In this document: positions 26,757-36,906 of the stretch, in pieces
How positions within the stretch are numbered: the stretch's first letter is position 1
Layout: the number at the start of each line of letters is the position of its first letter
Assembly: GCA_002352665.1 (NCBI GenBank)
Contig: DEIV01000014.1
Span: 1-64,000 of the forward strand
Origin: Flavobacteriaceae bacterium UBA2765
GTDB taxonomy: Bacteria > Bacteroidota > Bacteroidia > Flavobacteriales > Flavobacteriaceae
Direction of reading: 5' to 3'
Length of the DNA: 64,000 nt
Program-made: the position numbers and the translations under genes
Notes under the pieces: model-generated
Told to the model about the DNA's origin: nothing
Databases searched by the model: none
The model's input: only the letters and a program-made list of their open reading frames with translations

Positions 26757-27813
26757 ATTTTAATTTTTTTATAATCGATTTTACTTTGGGCTTGATTTTA
26801 ACCAATTGATCTCTATTTTTAATAAATGTTAATACCTTTTTACCTACCCAATATAGGGTTGGGTTAGTGATACATAAAAATCGACCATGTTCTACTAGTT
26901 CTCCTCCAAATTTAGATTTAAATTCTCTAACACCATAATCTTTATCGGGCGAGCCTGCACCCATAAAATCTAAATATTTGATATTGTTATTATTAGCATA
27001 TTCAATAGCGGCCCAAGTTGACAAAATACTAGGAAAAACATTTTTATATTTTTGATCTTTTCCACAAACGAACCATTCATATAGAACATTTTTTCTAAGT
27101 GTAGCAATAACTACACCTCCAATAATTTCATCTTTATAAAGAATTAATAAAAACTTAGCCACTTTATCATTAAATAACTTTTGAAAAAAAGCTTCATTGG
27201 GCAGTGGTGTCTTGACCTTGGTTAAATATAAATTATGCAAAATTTCATAATAAGCAGTAATTTGATTTGAATTATTTGCTTCAATAATTTCTGCACCTTC
27301 TTTAAGACTTCTCTTAATATCTCTTAATTTACTCTTACTCATATTCTTTTTTAAAGTCTCTTCATCAGTAATATTTAAGTGAAAATTTAAATGAGGAACA
27401 TATTTAAAATTCGATTTAAAAAAAGCATTCTTATATTCATTATAATCATCAAAATTTCTTATTTCAATATAGATTACTTTATTTTCAATTTCCTTAACTA
27501 AGGCAGTCAATAGCATAGAAATTTCATCGCTTGTAATGTCAGGCACAAAAATGGGACCTCCATATACAATTGCCCTTCTTGAAAAATATGATTTAATACT
27601 GCCTTCCTTTTCTATAACACCAGAAATTAACGCTATTGTTTTTTTATTTCTTTTTAATCCTATAGTAAAAGTTTCAGGTTTAACAGATTTAAAAAAATCA
27701 ATTGCTCTTGGTGTTTGAAAGAAATTGGCATGTTTATATTCTAATATTTTAGTCCAAAAGTCTTCATCAAGTTGCTCAACACCTTTGAATATTTCGTAGT
27801 TATGTTTAATCAC
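26749..27813 (-). CDS. FemAB/GNAT-like aminoacyl or acyl transferase (copy 1)
   Basis: 354 residues with the same plan as the next gene downstream: RRAIVYGGPIF, RDIKRSLKEGAEI, then FMGAGSPDKDYGVREFKSKF and GGELVEHGRF. The two genes are tandem duplicates that have diverged considerably, so they may act on different acceptors. Start ATG at 27813; the GT4 gene upstream ends 2 bp before. No signal peptide; cytoplasmic action is expected. Confidence 0.75.
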   Translation of the reverse strand: MIKHNYEIFKGVEQLDEDFWTKILEYKHANFFQTPRAIDFFKSVKPETFTIGLKRNKKTIALISGVIEKEGSIKSYFSRRAIVYGGPIFVPDITSDEISMLLTALVKEIENKVIYIEIRNFDDYNEYKNAFFKSNFKYVPHLNFHLNITDEETLKKNMSKSKLRDIKRSLKEGAEIIEANNSNQITAYYEILHNLYLTKVKTPLPNEAFFQKLFNDKVAKFLLILYKDEIIGGVVIATLRKNVLYEWFVCGKDQKYKNVFPSILSTWAAIEYANNNNIKYLDFMGAGSPDKDYGVREFKSKFGGELVEHGRFLCITNPTLYWVGKKVLTFIKNRDQLVKIKPKVKSIIKKLKYA

Positions 27814-27815
27814 AT

Positions 27816-28907
27816 TTATTTAATTAAGGTTTCTTTATAAAGCAAAACAGTTTGTTCAACCATTTTATCTATTGAAAAATTATTAATAATTCTTTCCTTA
27901 CCATTTTTTCCCATTTCTGCAGCAATTTTTGGATTTTCTAATAAAAATTCTATTTTTTCAACTAGTTGTTTAACGTTTTGTTGTTCTATTAAAAATCCTG
28001 TTTTATCATCTATAACCAATTCACTAGTTCCACCTCCATCAGTAGCAATAACAGGTTTTTCAAAGATCATATATTCCATTATGGCATTTGAAATACCTTC
28101 TGTAAAGGTAGCCAAGACACCTATATCAAAAATATTAACAATAGATTCTACATCTTGCTGTTTACCTAAAAATAAAAATGAATTTTTATACTTAGGTGCT
28201 ACATTGCTTTTTATAGTGTTTAAATTTGGGCCATCACCAATGGCGATAAACTTAACATTTTGAAATTTATCAATTATTAATTTTCCAGCATCAATAAATG
28301 TCGTAAAGTCTTTTTTATCCGAAAAAGAAGCGGTCATACCAATAACTTTTTCAGAATTAATACCAAGTTCACTTTTAATAATTTCTTTAGATCTTTTTAT
28401 ATTAACTCTGGTAAAATCAAATCCGTTATAGATATATTTACCTTTGTTTTTAGGAATATGAAATGAATCTAAACCAGCTTTTGAATTGGCCAAAATAACA
28501 TCACTAAAAGGATAAGTAACTACACTATAAAAATACCAATTGGATAAACGGGATAATTTCGGCGGAGCTGTAGAAATCATAGAGTTTATAAATGGGATTT
28601 TTTTAAATTTACATATTGGTCCAAAATGAATTGCGGCAATATTATCCCAACAATGCACAATATTAGGTTTAAAATTATCTAAAATAGATTTAAACTTAAA
28701 AAGTATTTTGTAATCTTTAATAATATTTCTTTTAAAATAATGAATATTAATATTCAATTCGTTAATTTCTTTATAATGAATTACATTTGATAAAATTATT
28801 AATTCAATATCAAAATTATCTTTTCTTAGAAGTTCCTTTATTAATGATACTAATCTTCTTTCCTTACCTCCAGCACCTAAAGACTCAATGATGTATAATA
28901 TTTTCAT
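27816..28907 (-). CDS. Glycosyltransferase family 4
   Basis: 363 residues, GT-B. It opens with IIESLGAGGKERRLVSLIKEL, the usual glycine-rich acceptor loop. The donor domain has VIGMTASFSDKKDFTTFIDA, FIAIGDGPNL and FTEGISNAIMEYMIFEKPVIA, which contains the E-x7-E pair. It follows a 237-bp stretch without genes and leads a tightly packed group down to the formyltransferase gene. Confidence 0.87.
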   Translation of the reverse strand: MKILYIIESLGAGGKERRLVSLIKELLRKDNFDIELIILSNVIHYKEINELNINIHYFKRNIIKDYKILFKFKSILDNFKPNIVHCWDNIAAIHFGPICKFKKIPFINSMISTAPPKLSRLSNWYFYSVVTYPFSDVILANSKAGLDSFHIPKNKGKYIYNGFDFTRVNIKRSKEIIKSELGINSEKVIGMTASFSDKKDFTTFIDAGKLIIDKFQNVKFIAIGDGPNLNTIKSNVAPKYKNSFLFLGKQQDVESIVNIFDIGVLATFTEGISNAIMEYMIFEKPVIATDGGGTSELVIDDKTGFLIEQQNVKQLVEKIEFLLENPKIAAEMGKNGKERIINNFSIDKMVEQTVLLYKETLIK

Positions 28908-29144
28908 ATGGTAAACTAAACTTGGCTAACTTTTAAATGTATTAGTTATTTTTTTAGATTTTTCTAATTTATTTACTTTATAAACTTAATTTTAAAAATG
29001 CCCTCAATTATTAATTATAGCTTAAATCAACATGTTAAAATCAAAATTTGATATTCCAATATATTGTTTAGTGGTTATAATTATATAATTATCGATTATA
29101 CTATATTTACTAAATACTCTCCATTACCTTCTATATTGTAAATT

Positions 29145-29678
29145 TCAATCTATTTTTTTTAAAATTTCTTTTTTCCTTTTTTCATAATCGTTTTCAAAAA
29201 CATATATAGCCTTTAATAAAGCATTATGTTTATAATCTTCTACAGATTTGATTACTTTTGCTGGGACACCTCCTGCAATGTAATTACTGGGTAAACTTTT
29301 TGAAACCACACTTCCTGCAGCAATAATAACATTATCTCCAACTTCAACCCCAGGGAGGATAATTGAATGTGATCCTATAAATACATTATTTCCAATAATT
29401 ATTTTACCAAAAACATTAATTCCTGGATATTCTTTTCTAAACAAACCAACTCCGCCATCATGGGTATGAAAAGTAACATTTTGTGTTATGGTTACGTCAT
29501 CACCAATTTCAATCAAATAAGGCTCAGATCCCCAAGAGGGAGATCCAGTAAAACGAATATTTTTACCTATTTTTATTCCATAATATTTCCTATAAAAATA
29601 TGCCTTCCTAGCAGAATTTGAAGATCTTATTCTCAACTCTATAATTTTTTTATTGAATAATTTTAGTATTTTAAACAT
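29145..29678 (-). CDS. Hexapeptide-repeat acyltransferase
   Basis: 177 residues of left-handed beta-helix. Hexad repeats are visible from about residue 35 (IKIGKNIRF, YLIEIGDDVTI, IIIGNNVFIGSHSIILPGVEVGDNVIIAAGSVV), ending with the GGVPAKVIK motif and a helical tail. The FHTHDGG segment provides the probable catalytic His. It probably acetylates a sugar hydroxyl or amine with acetyl-CoA. It is flanked by gaps of about 137 and 237 bp, so it may be transcribed more loosely than the genes around it. Confidence 0.83.
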   Translation of the reverse strand: MFKILKLFNKKIIELRIRSSNSARKAYFYRKYYGIKIGKNIRFTGSPSWGSEPYLIEIGDDVTITQNVTFHTHDGGVGLFRKEYPGINVFGKIIIGNNVFIGSHSIILPGVEVGDNVIIAAGSVVSKSLPSNYIAGGVPAKVIKSVEDYKHNALLKAIYVFENDYEKRKKEILKKID

Positions 29679-29814
29679 ATAAAAATGAAATTTACTTTGA
29701 TAATTGTTTATAACGTTATTTTTTGATAATTACATAAGAAAATAACATTCGGTCATAACAATATGAGTTTTTTTTAATTTTCAATGATACAATTATAATT
29801 TTATGCTAGAACAA

Positions 29815-31011
29815 TTAGATCTTTATTATTTCTAGTAAAAAGTCCTTTAATAGAATTTTATAACTATTATTATCGAAATATTCTAATCCCGTATGGTAAC
29901 CGTTTAGCCCAATTTTCTTCGAAATTTCAGGATTATTAATTACATATTTCATTTTTTCTGATAAATAAAATGGATCATCATCTTTTGCTACAAGTGCATT
30001 TATATTATCTTTGAAATAATGTCTAACCTCACCATAATTAGTTGTGATTATAGGATTAGCAGATGCTAAATATTCTGAGATTTTTTGAGGAAATCTTGCC
30101 TTATCTTGTATAGAGTTACTTATAGGTATTAATAGTGCTTCGGCATTTTTATAACATTTGACTAGATCATTATAATCTAAATTAGACTTAATTTCAATTA
30201 AATCCTTTTTTCGATGATTACTAATTGTGTTTAACACAGAATCAATACCTGAGCCATGAAGGATTAAAATTAAATAATAATCTCTATTGTTAATTAATTC
30301 ATAAGCTTCTAAAATTTTTTCTATTGCATTAAAATATGCCGCACTACCAACATATAAAAAATACTTTTTTGTTTTAGCATTTTTGACAAAATTATCATAT
30401 AAAGAAAAATCAACCAAAGGTGGTATTTTGATCATTGGTAAATTCTTTTTACTTTCTTTTATATGAGTAATTAAAAAATTACTTATTGGAATAATGCCAT
30501 CTACAAAAAACATAAAATATTTATCAAATAAAACATCATTAAATCGTTGCCACTTTTTTTTTCTATTTTTAAAACTAGATCTATATTCGACATAATGAGA
30601 TATTAATGAAAATCTAAACAATTTTGACATTATTCTATAATAAACTAATTCAATGAAGTTTCCTTTAGGATAAAATATCATTATATCAATTTTTCCTTCA
30701 ATTCCTAATTTCAGGATTAAAAAAAATTCATTTATAGGACCAATAAAGTTATAGAGTCTTCTTTTAAAAAAATTATTTGGTTTGTAAGGAGATGGTGTTG
30801 TGTATTGATAAGAAATATTTAAATGAATACCTTTTTTATTAATTTTGTTGGTACCTTCTATAGCATTATCCGCCTTGTTATTAATGGCAAGCACATTAAA
30901 CAAGTCAGTCGAAAATATCGAGTATATTGCCATACATCTATTAATAGCCGCACTTCTTCCAAATGGAACACCAGAAACCCCAACATGAACAATATTAACC
31001 TTTTTCTTCAT
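29815..31011 (-). CDS. Glycosyltransferase, GT4-like
   Basis: 398 residues. The N-terminal domain begins IVHVGVSGVPFGRSAAINRC. The C-terminal donor-binding half has KKYFLYVGSAAYFNAIEKIL and KARFPQKISEYLASANPIIT followed by NYGEVRHYF, the usual position of the nucleotide-sugar motif. The family is divergent, and donor and acceptor are unknown. It lies 9 bp after a hexapeptide acyltransferase gene. Confidence 0.75.
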   Translation of the reverse strand: MKKKVNIVHVGVSGVPFGRSAAINRCMAIYSIFSTDLFNVLAINNKADNAIEGTNKINKKGIHLNISYQYTTPSPYKPNNFFKRRLYNFIGPINEFFLILKLGIEGKIDIMIFYPKGNFIELVYYRIMSKLFRFSLISHYVEYRSSFKNRKKKWQRFNDVLFDKYFMFFVDGIIPISNFLITHIKESKKNLPMIKIPPLVDFSLYDNFVKNAKTKKYFLYVGSAAYFNAIEKILEAYELINNRDYYLILILHGSGIDSVLNTISNHRKKDLIEIKSNLDYNDLVKCYKNAEALLIPISNSIQDKARFPQKISEYLASANPIITTNYGEVRHYFKDNINALVAKDDDPFYLSEKMKYVINNPEISKKIGLNGYHTGLEYFDNNSYKILLKDFLLEIIKI

Positions 31012-31020
31012 AAAATAAAA

Positions 31021-31662
31021 TTAGCAAAGTTCTTTTATTACTTTACAAGGGTTTCCACCAGCTATTACATTTGCCGGAATATTTTTCACCACCAAACTGT
31101 TGGCTCCTATTACCGAATTATCTCCAATAGTTACTCCTTTAAGAATTACTGAATTAATACCTAACCAAACATTATTTCCAATGATTACCGGGGCATTTTT
31201 AACCCCTTCATTTGTATGACGTTTTTTTGGGTTAATTGGGTGCCAGTCGAAATCTGTTATTAAAACATTGGCACCAGATAATACATTATCTCCAATAGTA
31301 ATTGAATTGGCTGCTCCAATGACCGTACCGCTAAATCCAACATTATTGCCAATACTAATTTTAGTTCCTTCACCAAAAGTAGAAATAATACATTTTCTAT
31401 TTAAACCAATGAGGTTAGAACTTTTATCTGACCGAAAAGTACATTTAGAACCAATTGTAATTTTACTATTATATGCTCTATTTAGAATTGGAATTCCATA
31501 AAATGTGCATTTATTTCCTAATTTTATTTTTTTTAAGAAAAAGATTAAATAGCAAATTTTTGAAGAAATAAATGAGTAAATTTTTAGCCTCTTATTTCTT
31601 AACTTACTAAACAAAAAACCAGAAATATCAGTTGAAATTTTATTTTTAAGTTTATCAATCAT
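31021..31662 (-). CDS. Hexapeptide-repeat acyltransferase
   Basis: 213 residues with beta-helix hexads from about residue 50 (KLGNKCTFYGIPIL, SKITIGSKCTF, NSITIGDNVLSGANVLI), the catalytic-type His in DFDWHPI, then GNNVWLGINSVILKGVTIGD and the terminal GGNPCKVIKEL. Typical of O- or N-acetyltransferases acting on sugars. Its start overlaps the fcl stop by 8 bp, so it is translated together with the GDP-fucose gene. Confidence 0.83.
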   Translation of the reverse strand: MIDKLKNKISTDISGFLFSKLRNKRLKIYSFISSKICYLIFFLKKIKLGNKCTFYGIPILNRAYNSKITIGSKCTFRSDKSSNLIGLNRKCIISTFGEGTKISIGNNVGFSGTVIGAANSITIGDNVLSGANVLITDFDWHPINPKKRHTNEGVKNAPVIIGNNVWLGINSVILKGVTIGDNSVIGANSLVVKNIPANVIAGGNPCKVIKELC

Positions 31663-32761
31663 TTATTAAATAATTATGGTAAACATTTTTTAAACCATCT
31701 TCTAAACTTATTTTAGGCGACCATTTTAATGAATTTAACTTAGAAATGTCCATTAATTTCTGATAAGTACCATCAGGTTTGCTTGTGTCCCACTTAATTT
31801 CTCCTTTATATCCAATAATTCTTTTAATCATTTGGGACAACTCTTCAATACTCAGATCTTCACCACAACCTATATTAATATGAGTGTTTCTAATTTCATT
31901 ATTAGAAGATGGTTTTAGACTTTTAAAATCAATATTTTCTATTAGATAAACACAACCACTTGCCATATCATCAGCATGAAGAAATTCACGTCGGGGTTTT
32001 CCTGTACCCCATAAAGTTATTGAAACATTATTTTCTATTATAACATCAGAATTATTATGTTTAATACCATATTTTTCAAGTATCAACAGAATTTCATCTT
32101 TAGTAGAGACTTCATTAACATTTTCAATAGGATTAGCATTTAAATCAAATCGAATCGAATCCCAATCATTATTTTCTAAACACTTACCCAAATGCATTTT
32201 TCTAATTAGTGCTGGTAACACATGTGATTTCTCCAAGTTGTAATTATCATTAGGACCATAAAGATTTGTTGGCATGACTGATATAAAGTTTGTGCCATAT
32301 TGAATATTATAAGATTCACACATTTTTATGCCCGAAATTTTAGCTATTGCGTAAGGTTCATTAGTATATTCCAATTCAGAAGTTAGGAGGTACTCTTCTT
32401 TTAAAGGTTGTGGAGCATTTTTAGGGTATATACATGAACTTCCTAAAAAAAGTAACTTCTTAACTTTATTTAAATATGAAAAATGGATTACATTATTTTG
32501 TATTTGTATATTTTCATAAATAAACTGAGCTCTATACTTATTATTAGCAACAATACCTCCTACTTTAGCCGCCGCTAAGATTACATATTCAGGTTTTTCT
32601 TTTTCAAAAAATTCTTTCACTTGTTTTTGATTGAGTAGATCTAAATCTGAAGAAGTTCTCCCTATCAAATTATCATAACCTTTACGCTCTAGATTTCTCC
32701 AAATAGCAGAACCTACCATACCACGATGACCAGCAATGTATATTTTTGAATTTTTATTCAT
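31655..32761 (-). CDS. fcl: GDP-L-fucose synthase
   Basis: Epimerase-reductase that turns GDP-4-keto-6-deoxymannose into GDP-L-fucose. Short-chain dehydrogenase fold with AGHRGMVGSAIWRNLE (NADP-binding), AAAKVGGIVANN, and the catalytic Ser, Tyr and Lys in FLGSSCIYPK and EPYAIAKISGIKMCESY. At 368 residues it is about 50 longer than the E. coli enzyme. The extra length sits between ALIRKMHLGKC and WGTGKPRREFLHADD; such longer forms are familiar in Bacteroidota. It lies 12 bp after gmd. Confidence 0.95.
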   Translation of the reverse strand: MNKNSKIYIAGHRGMVGSAIWRNLERKGYDNLIGRTSSDLDLLNQKQVKEFFEKEKPEYVILAAAKVGGIVANNKYRAQFIYENIQIQNNVIHFSYLNKVKKLLFLGSSCIYPKNAPQPLKEEYLLTSELEYTNEPYAIAKISGIKMCESYNIQYGTNFISVMPTNLYGPNDNYNLEKSHVLPALIRKMHLGKCLENNDWDSIRFDLNANPIENVNEVSTKDEILLILEKYGIKHNNSDVIIENNVSITLWGTGKPRREFLHADDMASGCVYLIENIDFKSLKPSSNNEIRNTHINIGCGEDLSIEELSQMIKRIIGYKGEIKWDTSKPDGTYQKLMDISKLNSLKWSPKISLEDGLKNVYHNYLIND

Positions 32762-32773
32762 TTTTTTTTATAA

Positions 32774-33892
32774 CTATTCAAAATAATTTAATGTTTTATA
32801 CCCACCTTTTTTTAAATATTGATCTTTCTGCATTAAATGAATATCGCTTATCATCATATCTTTAATCAACGATTGTAAATCATATTCCGGTTTCCAACCT
32901 AATTTTTTAAATGCTTTAGATGCATCTCCAATAAGAAGTTCGACTTCCGTTGGTCTAAAGTATCTTGAATCAATGGCGATTACTTGTTTCCCTAATTCAA
33001 TTTGGTATTTAGGGTTATTACAGGCTTTAATAAAACCTTTTTCTTCTTTGCCCTTACCTTTAAACTCTAATTCAATTCCAACTTCTAGAAAAGCAAGTCT
33101 AACAAAATCTCTAACAGACGTAGTAATACCCGTTGCTATTACCCAGTCTTCAGCAACATCTGTCTGTAACAACATCCACATCATTCTTACATAATCTTTT
33201 GCATGTCCCCAATCTCTTTTTGCATCAAGATTACCTAAATAAATTTCATCCTGTAGACCTAATGCTATTCGAGCTGTAGCTCGTGTAATTTTTCTGGTAA
33301 CAAAGGTTTCACCTCTAATTGGAGACTCATGGTTAAATAAAATTCCATTACAAGCAAAGATATTATAAGCCTCCCTATAATTAACCGTTATCCAATACGC
33401 ATACATTTTTGCAACTGCATATGGAGAACGGGGGTAAAAGGGCGTTTTTTCTGTTTGTGGCACTTCTTGTACTAATCCATAAAGTTCTGAAGTAGAAGCC
33501 TGATAGATTTTTGTCTTTTTTTCCATTCCCAAAATCCGAATGGCCTCTAATATTCTTAAGGTGCCTAAACCATCTGCATTGGCAGTATATTCTGGAGTAT
33601 CAAAACTTACCATAACATGAGACATTGCAGCTAAATTATAAATTTCATCAGGTTGAGATTCTTGTATAATTCTAATTAGGTTTGTACTATCAGTCATATC
33701 TCCATAATGCAAAATAAAATTTGCATTATCTACATGAGGGTCTTGGTATAAATGATCTATTCTATCTGTATTAAACAAGGAAGATCTACGTTTCAGTCCA
33801 TGCACAATATATCCTTTTTTTAATAAAAATTCACTCAAATATGCTCCATCTTGTCCTGTTACTCCCGTTATTAAGGCTACTTTCTTAGTCAT
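32774..33892 (-). CDS. gmd: GDP-mannose 4,6-dehydratase
   Basis: Converts GDP-D-mannose to GDP-4-keto-6-deoxy-D-mannose. 372 residues, normal length. [19 protein letters not shown] binds NADP, and the Tyr and Lys of [19 protein letters not shown] are catalytic. The [14 protein letters not shown] segment and [16 protein letters not shown] are typical of Gmd. Followed directly by fcl, giving a complete GDP-fucose route from GDP-mannose. Confidence 0.97.
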   Translation of the reverse strand: MTKKVALITGVTGQDGAYLSEFLLKKGYIVHGLKRRSSLFNTDRIDHLYQDPHVDNANFILHYGDMTDSTNLIRIIQESQPDEIYNLAAMSHVMVSFDTPEYTANADGLGTLRILEAIRILGMEKKTKIYQASTSELYGLVQEVPQTEKTPFYPRSPYAVAKMYAYWITVNYREAYNIFACNGILFNHESPIRGETFVTRKITRATARIALGLQDEIYLGNLDAKRDWGHAKDYVRMMWMLLQTDVAEDWVIATGITTSVRDFVRLAFLEVGIELEFKGKGKEEKGFIKACNNPKYQIELGKQVIAIDSRYFRPTEVELLIGDASKAFKKLGWKPEYDLQSLIKDMMISDIHLMQKDQYLKKGGYKTLNYFE

Positions 33893-33930
33893 TTTAATTT
33901 GTTTTATAATTCTATATTAAAAATCTATTT

Positions 33931-34482
33931 TTAAATTATTTTATTTGCAAAATTGAGTAATTTTTTATTTCTTTCTTTAATTACTCTTGCTGGAATACCA
34001 GCATAAACATTCCACCCTTTAAGATTGGAATTGACTAAAGTCATTGCTCCGGTAACGACTCCATCTTCAATTCTTATGTTTGGAAAAACTACTGTATTTG
34101 CTCCAATTTGAACATATTTCCCAATATCTACTTTCCCTCCTGTAACATTAGTGTATTTTGAATCTATCATAGGGTTTATTAAATAATTCCCTGAAAAATC
34201 ATCCATAGCACTAAAAATGGTTGAACGAGGAGATAATCCTGAAAAACTATCCATATCAATTCCAAGAGATCCATATAACGCACAAAATGCAGAAATATGT
34301 ATATAAGATCCTAATTTAATATTCCCACTTAAAATACAATAATCATCAATTCTTACCTTATTGCCTATTTCAATATTATTTATACCATAAAACCTAGCAA
34401 AGCGACTAATCAAACAGTTCTCTCCAATTTTTTTAAATCCTAGATTTTCTAATTCAATATTTGTGTAAAAAGAATTACTCAT
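33931..34482 (-). CDS. Hexapeptide-repeat acyltransferase, probably amino-sugar N-acetyltransferase
   Basis: 183 residues of left-handed beta-helix with hexads such as NIEIGNKVRIDDYCILSG and VDIGKYVQIGANTVVFPNIR, ending AGIPARVIKERNKK. It sits 4 bp downstream of a VioA-like aminotransferase gene, so the likely role is to acetylate the new 4-amino group (as VioB does). That is inferred from position, and an O-acetyltransferase cannot be excluded. Confidence 0.78.
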   Translation of the reverse strand: MSNSFYTNIELENLGFKKIGENCLISRFARFYGINNIEIGNKVRIDDYCILSGNIKLGSYIHISAFCALYGSLGIDMDSFSGLSPRSTIFSAMDDFSGNYLINPMIDSKYTNVTGGKVDIGKYVQIGANTVVFPNIRIEDGVVTGAMTLVNSNLKGWNVYAGIPARVIKERNKKLLNFANKII

Positions 34483-34486
34483 TTTA

Positions 34487-35596
34487 TTATTTTAGTATAC
34501 TTATTATTTTATGCACTATTTCTATCTCTAAATTGGGATAAATAGGTAAACAAATAACTTTATTTGCTATAGCTTCGGCAAAAGGTAAATTTGACGGATT
34601 TGATGAATCAATTCTTTTATACATTGGAAAATGTGTAACTAAAGGATAAAAATAACGTCTTCCAAAAATATTATTGCTTTTGAGTAAACTATAAACTTCA
34701 TCTCTACTTTTACCATAATTTTCTTCAATAAAAATAGGAAAATAAGAAAAATTAAAATCTCGAACTCCCTTAACAATAGGTAGGACATTTATACCTTTAA
34801 CTTTTGAAAGACCCTTAGTATAAATAGCAGCAATTTCTTTTCTCAATAAAATATTTTTATCAATATCCTTTAATTGCAATAAGCCAAAAGCTGCTTGCAT
34901 TTCATTCATTTTTGAGTTTATTCCAGCAGCAATAACGGTAACTTCATCTTTAAAGCCGAAATTTTTTAAATAATCTATTCGTTTTTTTGTTTTTTCATCA
35001 TGAGAGATAATAGCCCCCCCTTCCATGGTATTAAATACTTTTGTGGCATGAAAACTTAGAATAGATAAATCTCCATAATTCAATAATGAAGTGTCTTTAT
35101 ATTTAACTCCAAATGCGTGTGCAGCATCGTAAACCACTTTTAAATTATAGGTGTCAGCCAGTTCCTGAATTTTTAAAACATCACATGGGTTTCCGTACAC
35201 ATGAACCGGTAAAATTGCCGTAGTATTTGATGTTATCGCTTCCTCTATTTTATCGGCATCAATATTACCTGTAATTGGATCAATATCTACAAAAACTGGT
35301 TTTAAATTATTCCAAATCAGTGAATTTGAAGTAGCTACAAAAGTGTATGGAGTTGTAATTACTTCACCCCGAATACGTAGAGCTTGCATAGACGTTAATA
35401 ATGCTAAGGTTGCATTCGCAAATAATGAAACATATTTAACACCTAAAAACTTAGCAATTTCTTTCTCTAGAGTTTGATGAAATTTACCGTTGTTGGTTAA
35501 TATTTTACTATCCCATATTTCTTGTAAATAAGGTATGAATTCATCCAGTTTAGGCAAAGAAGGTTGAGTAACGTATACTGGTTTATCTAATTTCAT
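34487..35596 (-). CDS. vioA: DegT/DnrJ/EryC1/StrS sugar aminotransferase, VioA-like
   Basis: PLP-dependent sugar aminotransferase of 369 residues. The PLP lysine is K186 in SFHATKVFNTMEGGAI, and DAAHAFG holds the Asp that pairs with the pyridine ring. The N-terminal VTQPSLPKLDEFIPYLQEIW segment and the TTPYTFVAT segment closely recall VioA, which makes dTDP-4-amino-4,6-dideoxyglucose. The dTDP-glucose enzymes RmlA and RmlB are not in the window, so the substrate must come from elsewhere or be a different keto sugar. It overlaps the GT4 gene upstream by 4 bp. Confidence 0.85.
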   Translation of the reverse strand: MKLDKPVYVTQPSLPKLDEFIPYLQEIWDSKILTNNGKFHQTLEKEIAKFLGVKYVSLFANATLALLTSMQALRIRGEVITTPYTFVATSNSLIWNNLKPVFVDIDPITGNIDADKIEEAITSNTTAILPVHVYGNPCDVLKIQELADTYNLKVVYDAAHAFGVKYKDTSLLNYGDLSILSFHATKVFNTMEGGAIISHDEKTKKRIDYLKNFGFKDEVTVIAAGINSKMNEMQAAFGLLQLKDIDKNILLRKEIAAIYTKGLSKVKGINVLPIVKGVRDFNFSYFPIFIEENYGKSRDEVYSLLKSNNIFGRRYFYPLVTHFPMYKRIDSSNPSNLPFAEAIANKVICLPIYPNLEIEIVHKIISILK

Positions 35597-36906
35597 AATT
35601 TAAAACTATCAATTAAGTTTATGTATTCTTTAATTTGCTTACTTTTTGAAACAATATTTACCGTTCTATTTCTACAATTATTTTTTATTTTCAGCATCTC
35701 ATTTTCCTTCATGTCAATCATTTTAATAATTCCTTTTGCAAGAGAATCTGGAAAATCATTTTCTATTAATATACCAGTTTCTCCATTCAATACAAATTCA
35801 TTAGCATAACCATGGTTTAGAGAAACTACTGGTACAGAACACAACAATGCTTCAGTTATTGTGTAAGGTCCAACATCTTGCAATGATGCAGAAACAAATA
35901 AATCTGATAAATTATATATCTCAGGCAAATTATTTCTATCTATACTATCAATTTGTGTATATGGCACATAAGAAGGGATTTTGTCTTTAATTTTTTCAAA
36001 ACCACCTCCAACAATTACTAAATGACAATTTTTATTTTTTATATATTCTTTATTAATTGTTGATAATCCATTTAGTATTAAATCTATACCTTTTCTTTTT
36101 TGTGATAAATGATTAGCCATAATTAAAATGACGGTTTTATCCTGATCAATTTCATACTTTTCTCTCAATTTTACTTTTTTTAAATTATTAAAAGGAATGA
36201 ACAAATCGCTATCAAGTGAGAGATATATTTTCTTTATAGGTTTGTCTTTAAACATGGTGCTATTCTTAGCTCTTTTTGTCAACCAATCAGATCCAATTAC
36301 TGCTGTAATATTTAAATCTTTAATGTATTCTTTATTATTTAATAAAACCTTATTGGGTTTACTTTTATATTGATTATTTAATATGGCCGGACAAGTTTTA
36401 CATAACTTTTTATACCCATCACAATCCCAAGCATAATGGCAACCTCCTGTAAATGGAAACATATCAGCAAATTGCCAAATAATTGGAGCGTTGGTCAATA
36501 CTTGAAGTTCCTTTAAATTTTTAAGGGAGATAAAGTATTGGGAAAAAATTAAAATTATCACATCCGGCTTAAAGCTAGCTTTTTTTATAATTCTTTTTGT
36601 TGAATAACTCTGTTCTCTTAAATGAACACTATCAAAATGATAATCAGGTATTGTGTCGTTTTTATCCTTGAAATTAAATAATTTAAAAATTGCTTTTCTT
36701 ACTCTATTTTTAATCTTTTTAAAAATTACTTCATGTTTATTTTGCACGCTTATAATACCGTCCTCGTATTTATCATAATTTTCAACTACGAGTTTAACTG
36801 TATAATTATTCTTTTTAAACCCTTTAAATAAGTCATATGAAACAACACCTGCAGTTTTATAAGGGTTTGAGGTTGATAAAATTAAAATATTTTTTACTTG
36901 TTCCAA
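35593..36906 (-). CDS. Glycosyltransferase family 4 with Cys-rich insert
   Basis: 437 residues. The GT-B donor domain has VILIMANHLSQKRKGIDLIL, YNLSDLFVSASLQDVGPYTI and TEALLCSVPVVSLNHG. The acceptor domain holds WQFADMFPFTGGCHYAWDCD followed by KKLCKTCPAI, a four-cysteine segment seen in one GT4 subfamily that may bind a metal. It overlaps the wzx gene by 13 bp and the aminotransferase gene by 4 bp, so the three are tightly coupled. Confidence 0.86.
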   Translation of the reverse strand: MEQVKNILILSTSNPYKTAGVVSYDLFKGFKKNNYTVKLVVENYDKYEDGIISVQNKHEVIFKKIKNRVRKAIFKLFNFKDKNDTIPDYHFDSVHLREQSYSTKRIIKKASFKPDVIILIFSQYFISLKNLKELQVLTNAPIIWQFADMFPFTGGCHYAWDCDGYKKLCKTCPAILNNQYKSKPNKVLLNNKEYIKDLNITAVIGSDWLTKRAKNSTMFKDKPIKKIYLSLDSDLFIPFNNLKKVKLREKYEIDQDKTVILIMANHLSQKRKGIDLILNGLSTINKEYIKNKNCHLVIVGGGFEKIKDKIPSYVPYTQIDSIDRNNLPEIYNLSDLFVSASLQDVGPYTITEALLCSVPVVSLNHGYANEFVLNGETGILIENDFPDSLAKGIIKMIDMKENEMLKIKNNCRNRTVNIVSKSKQIKEYINLIDSFKL

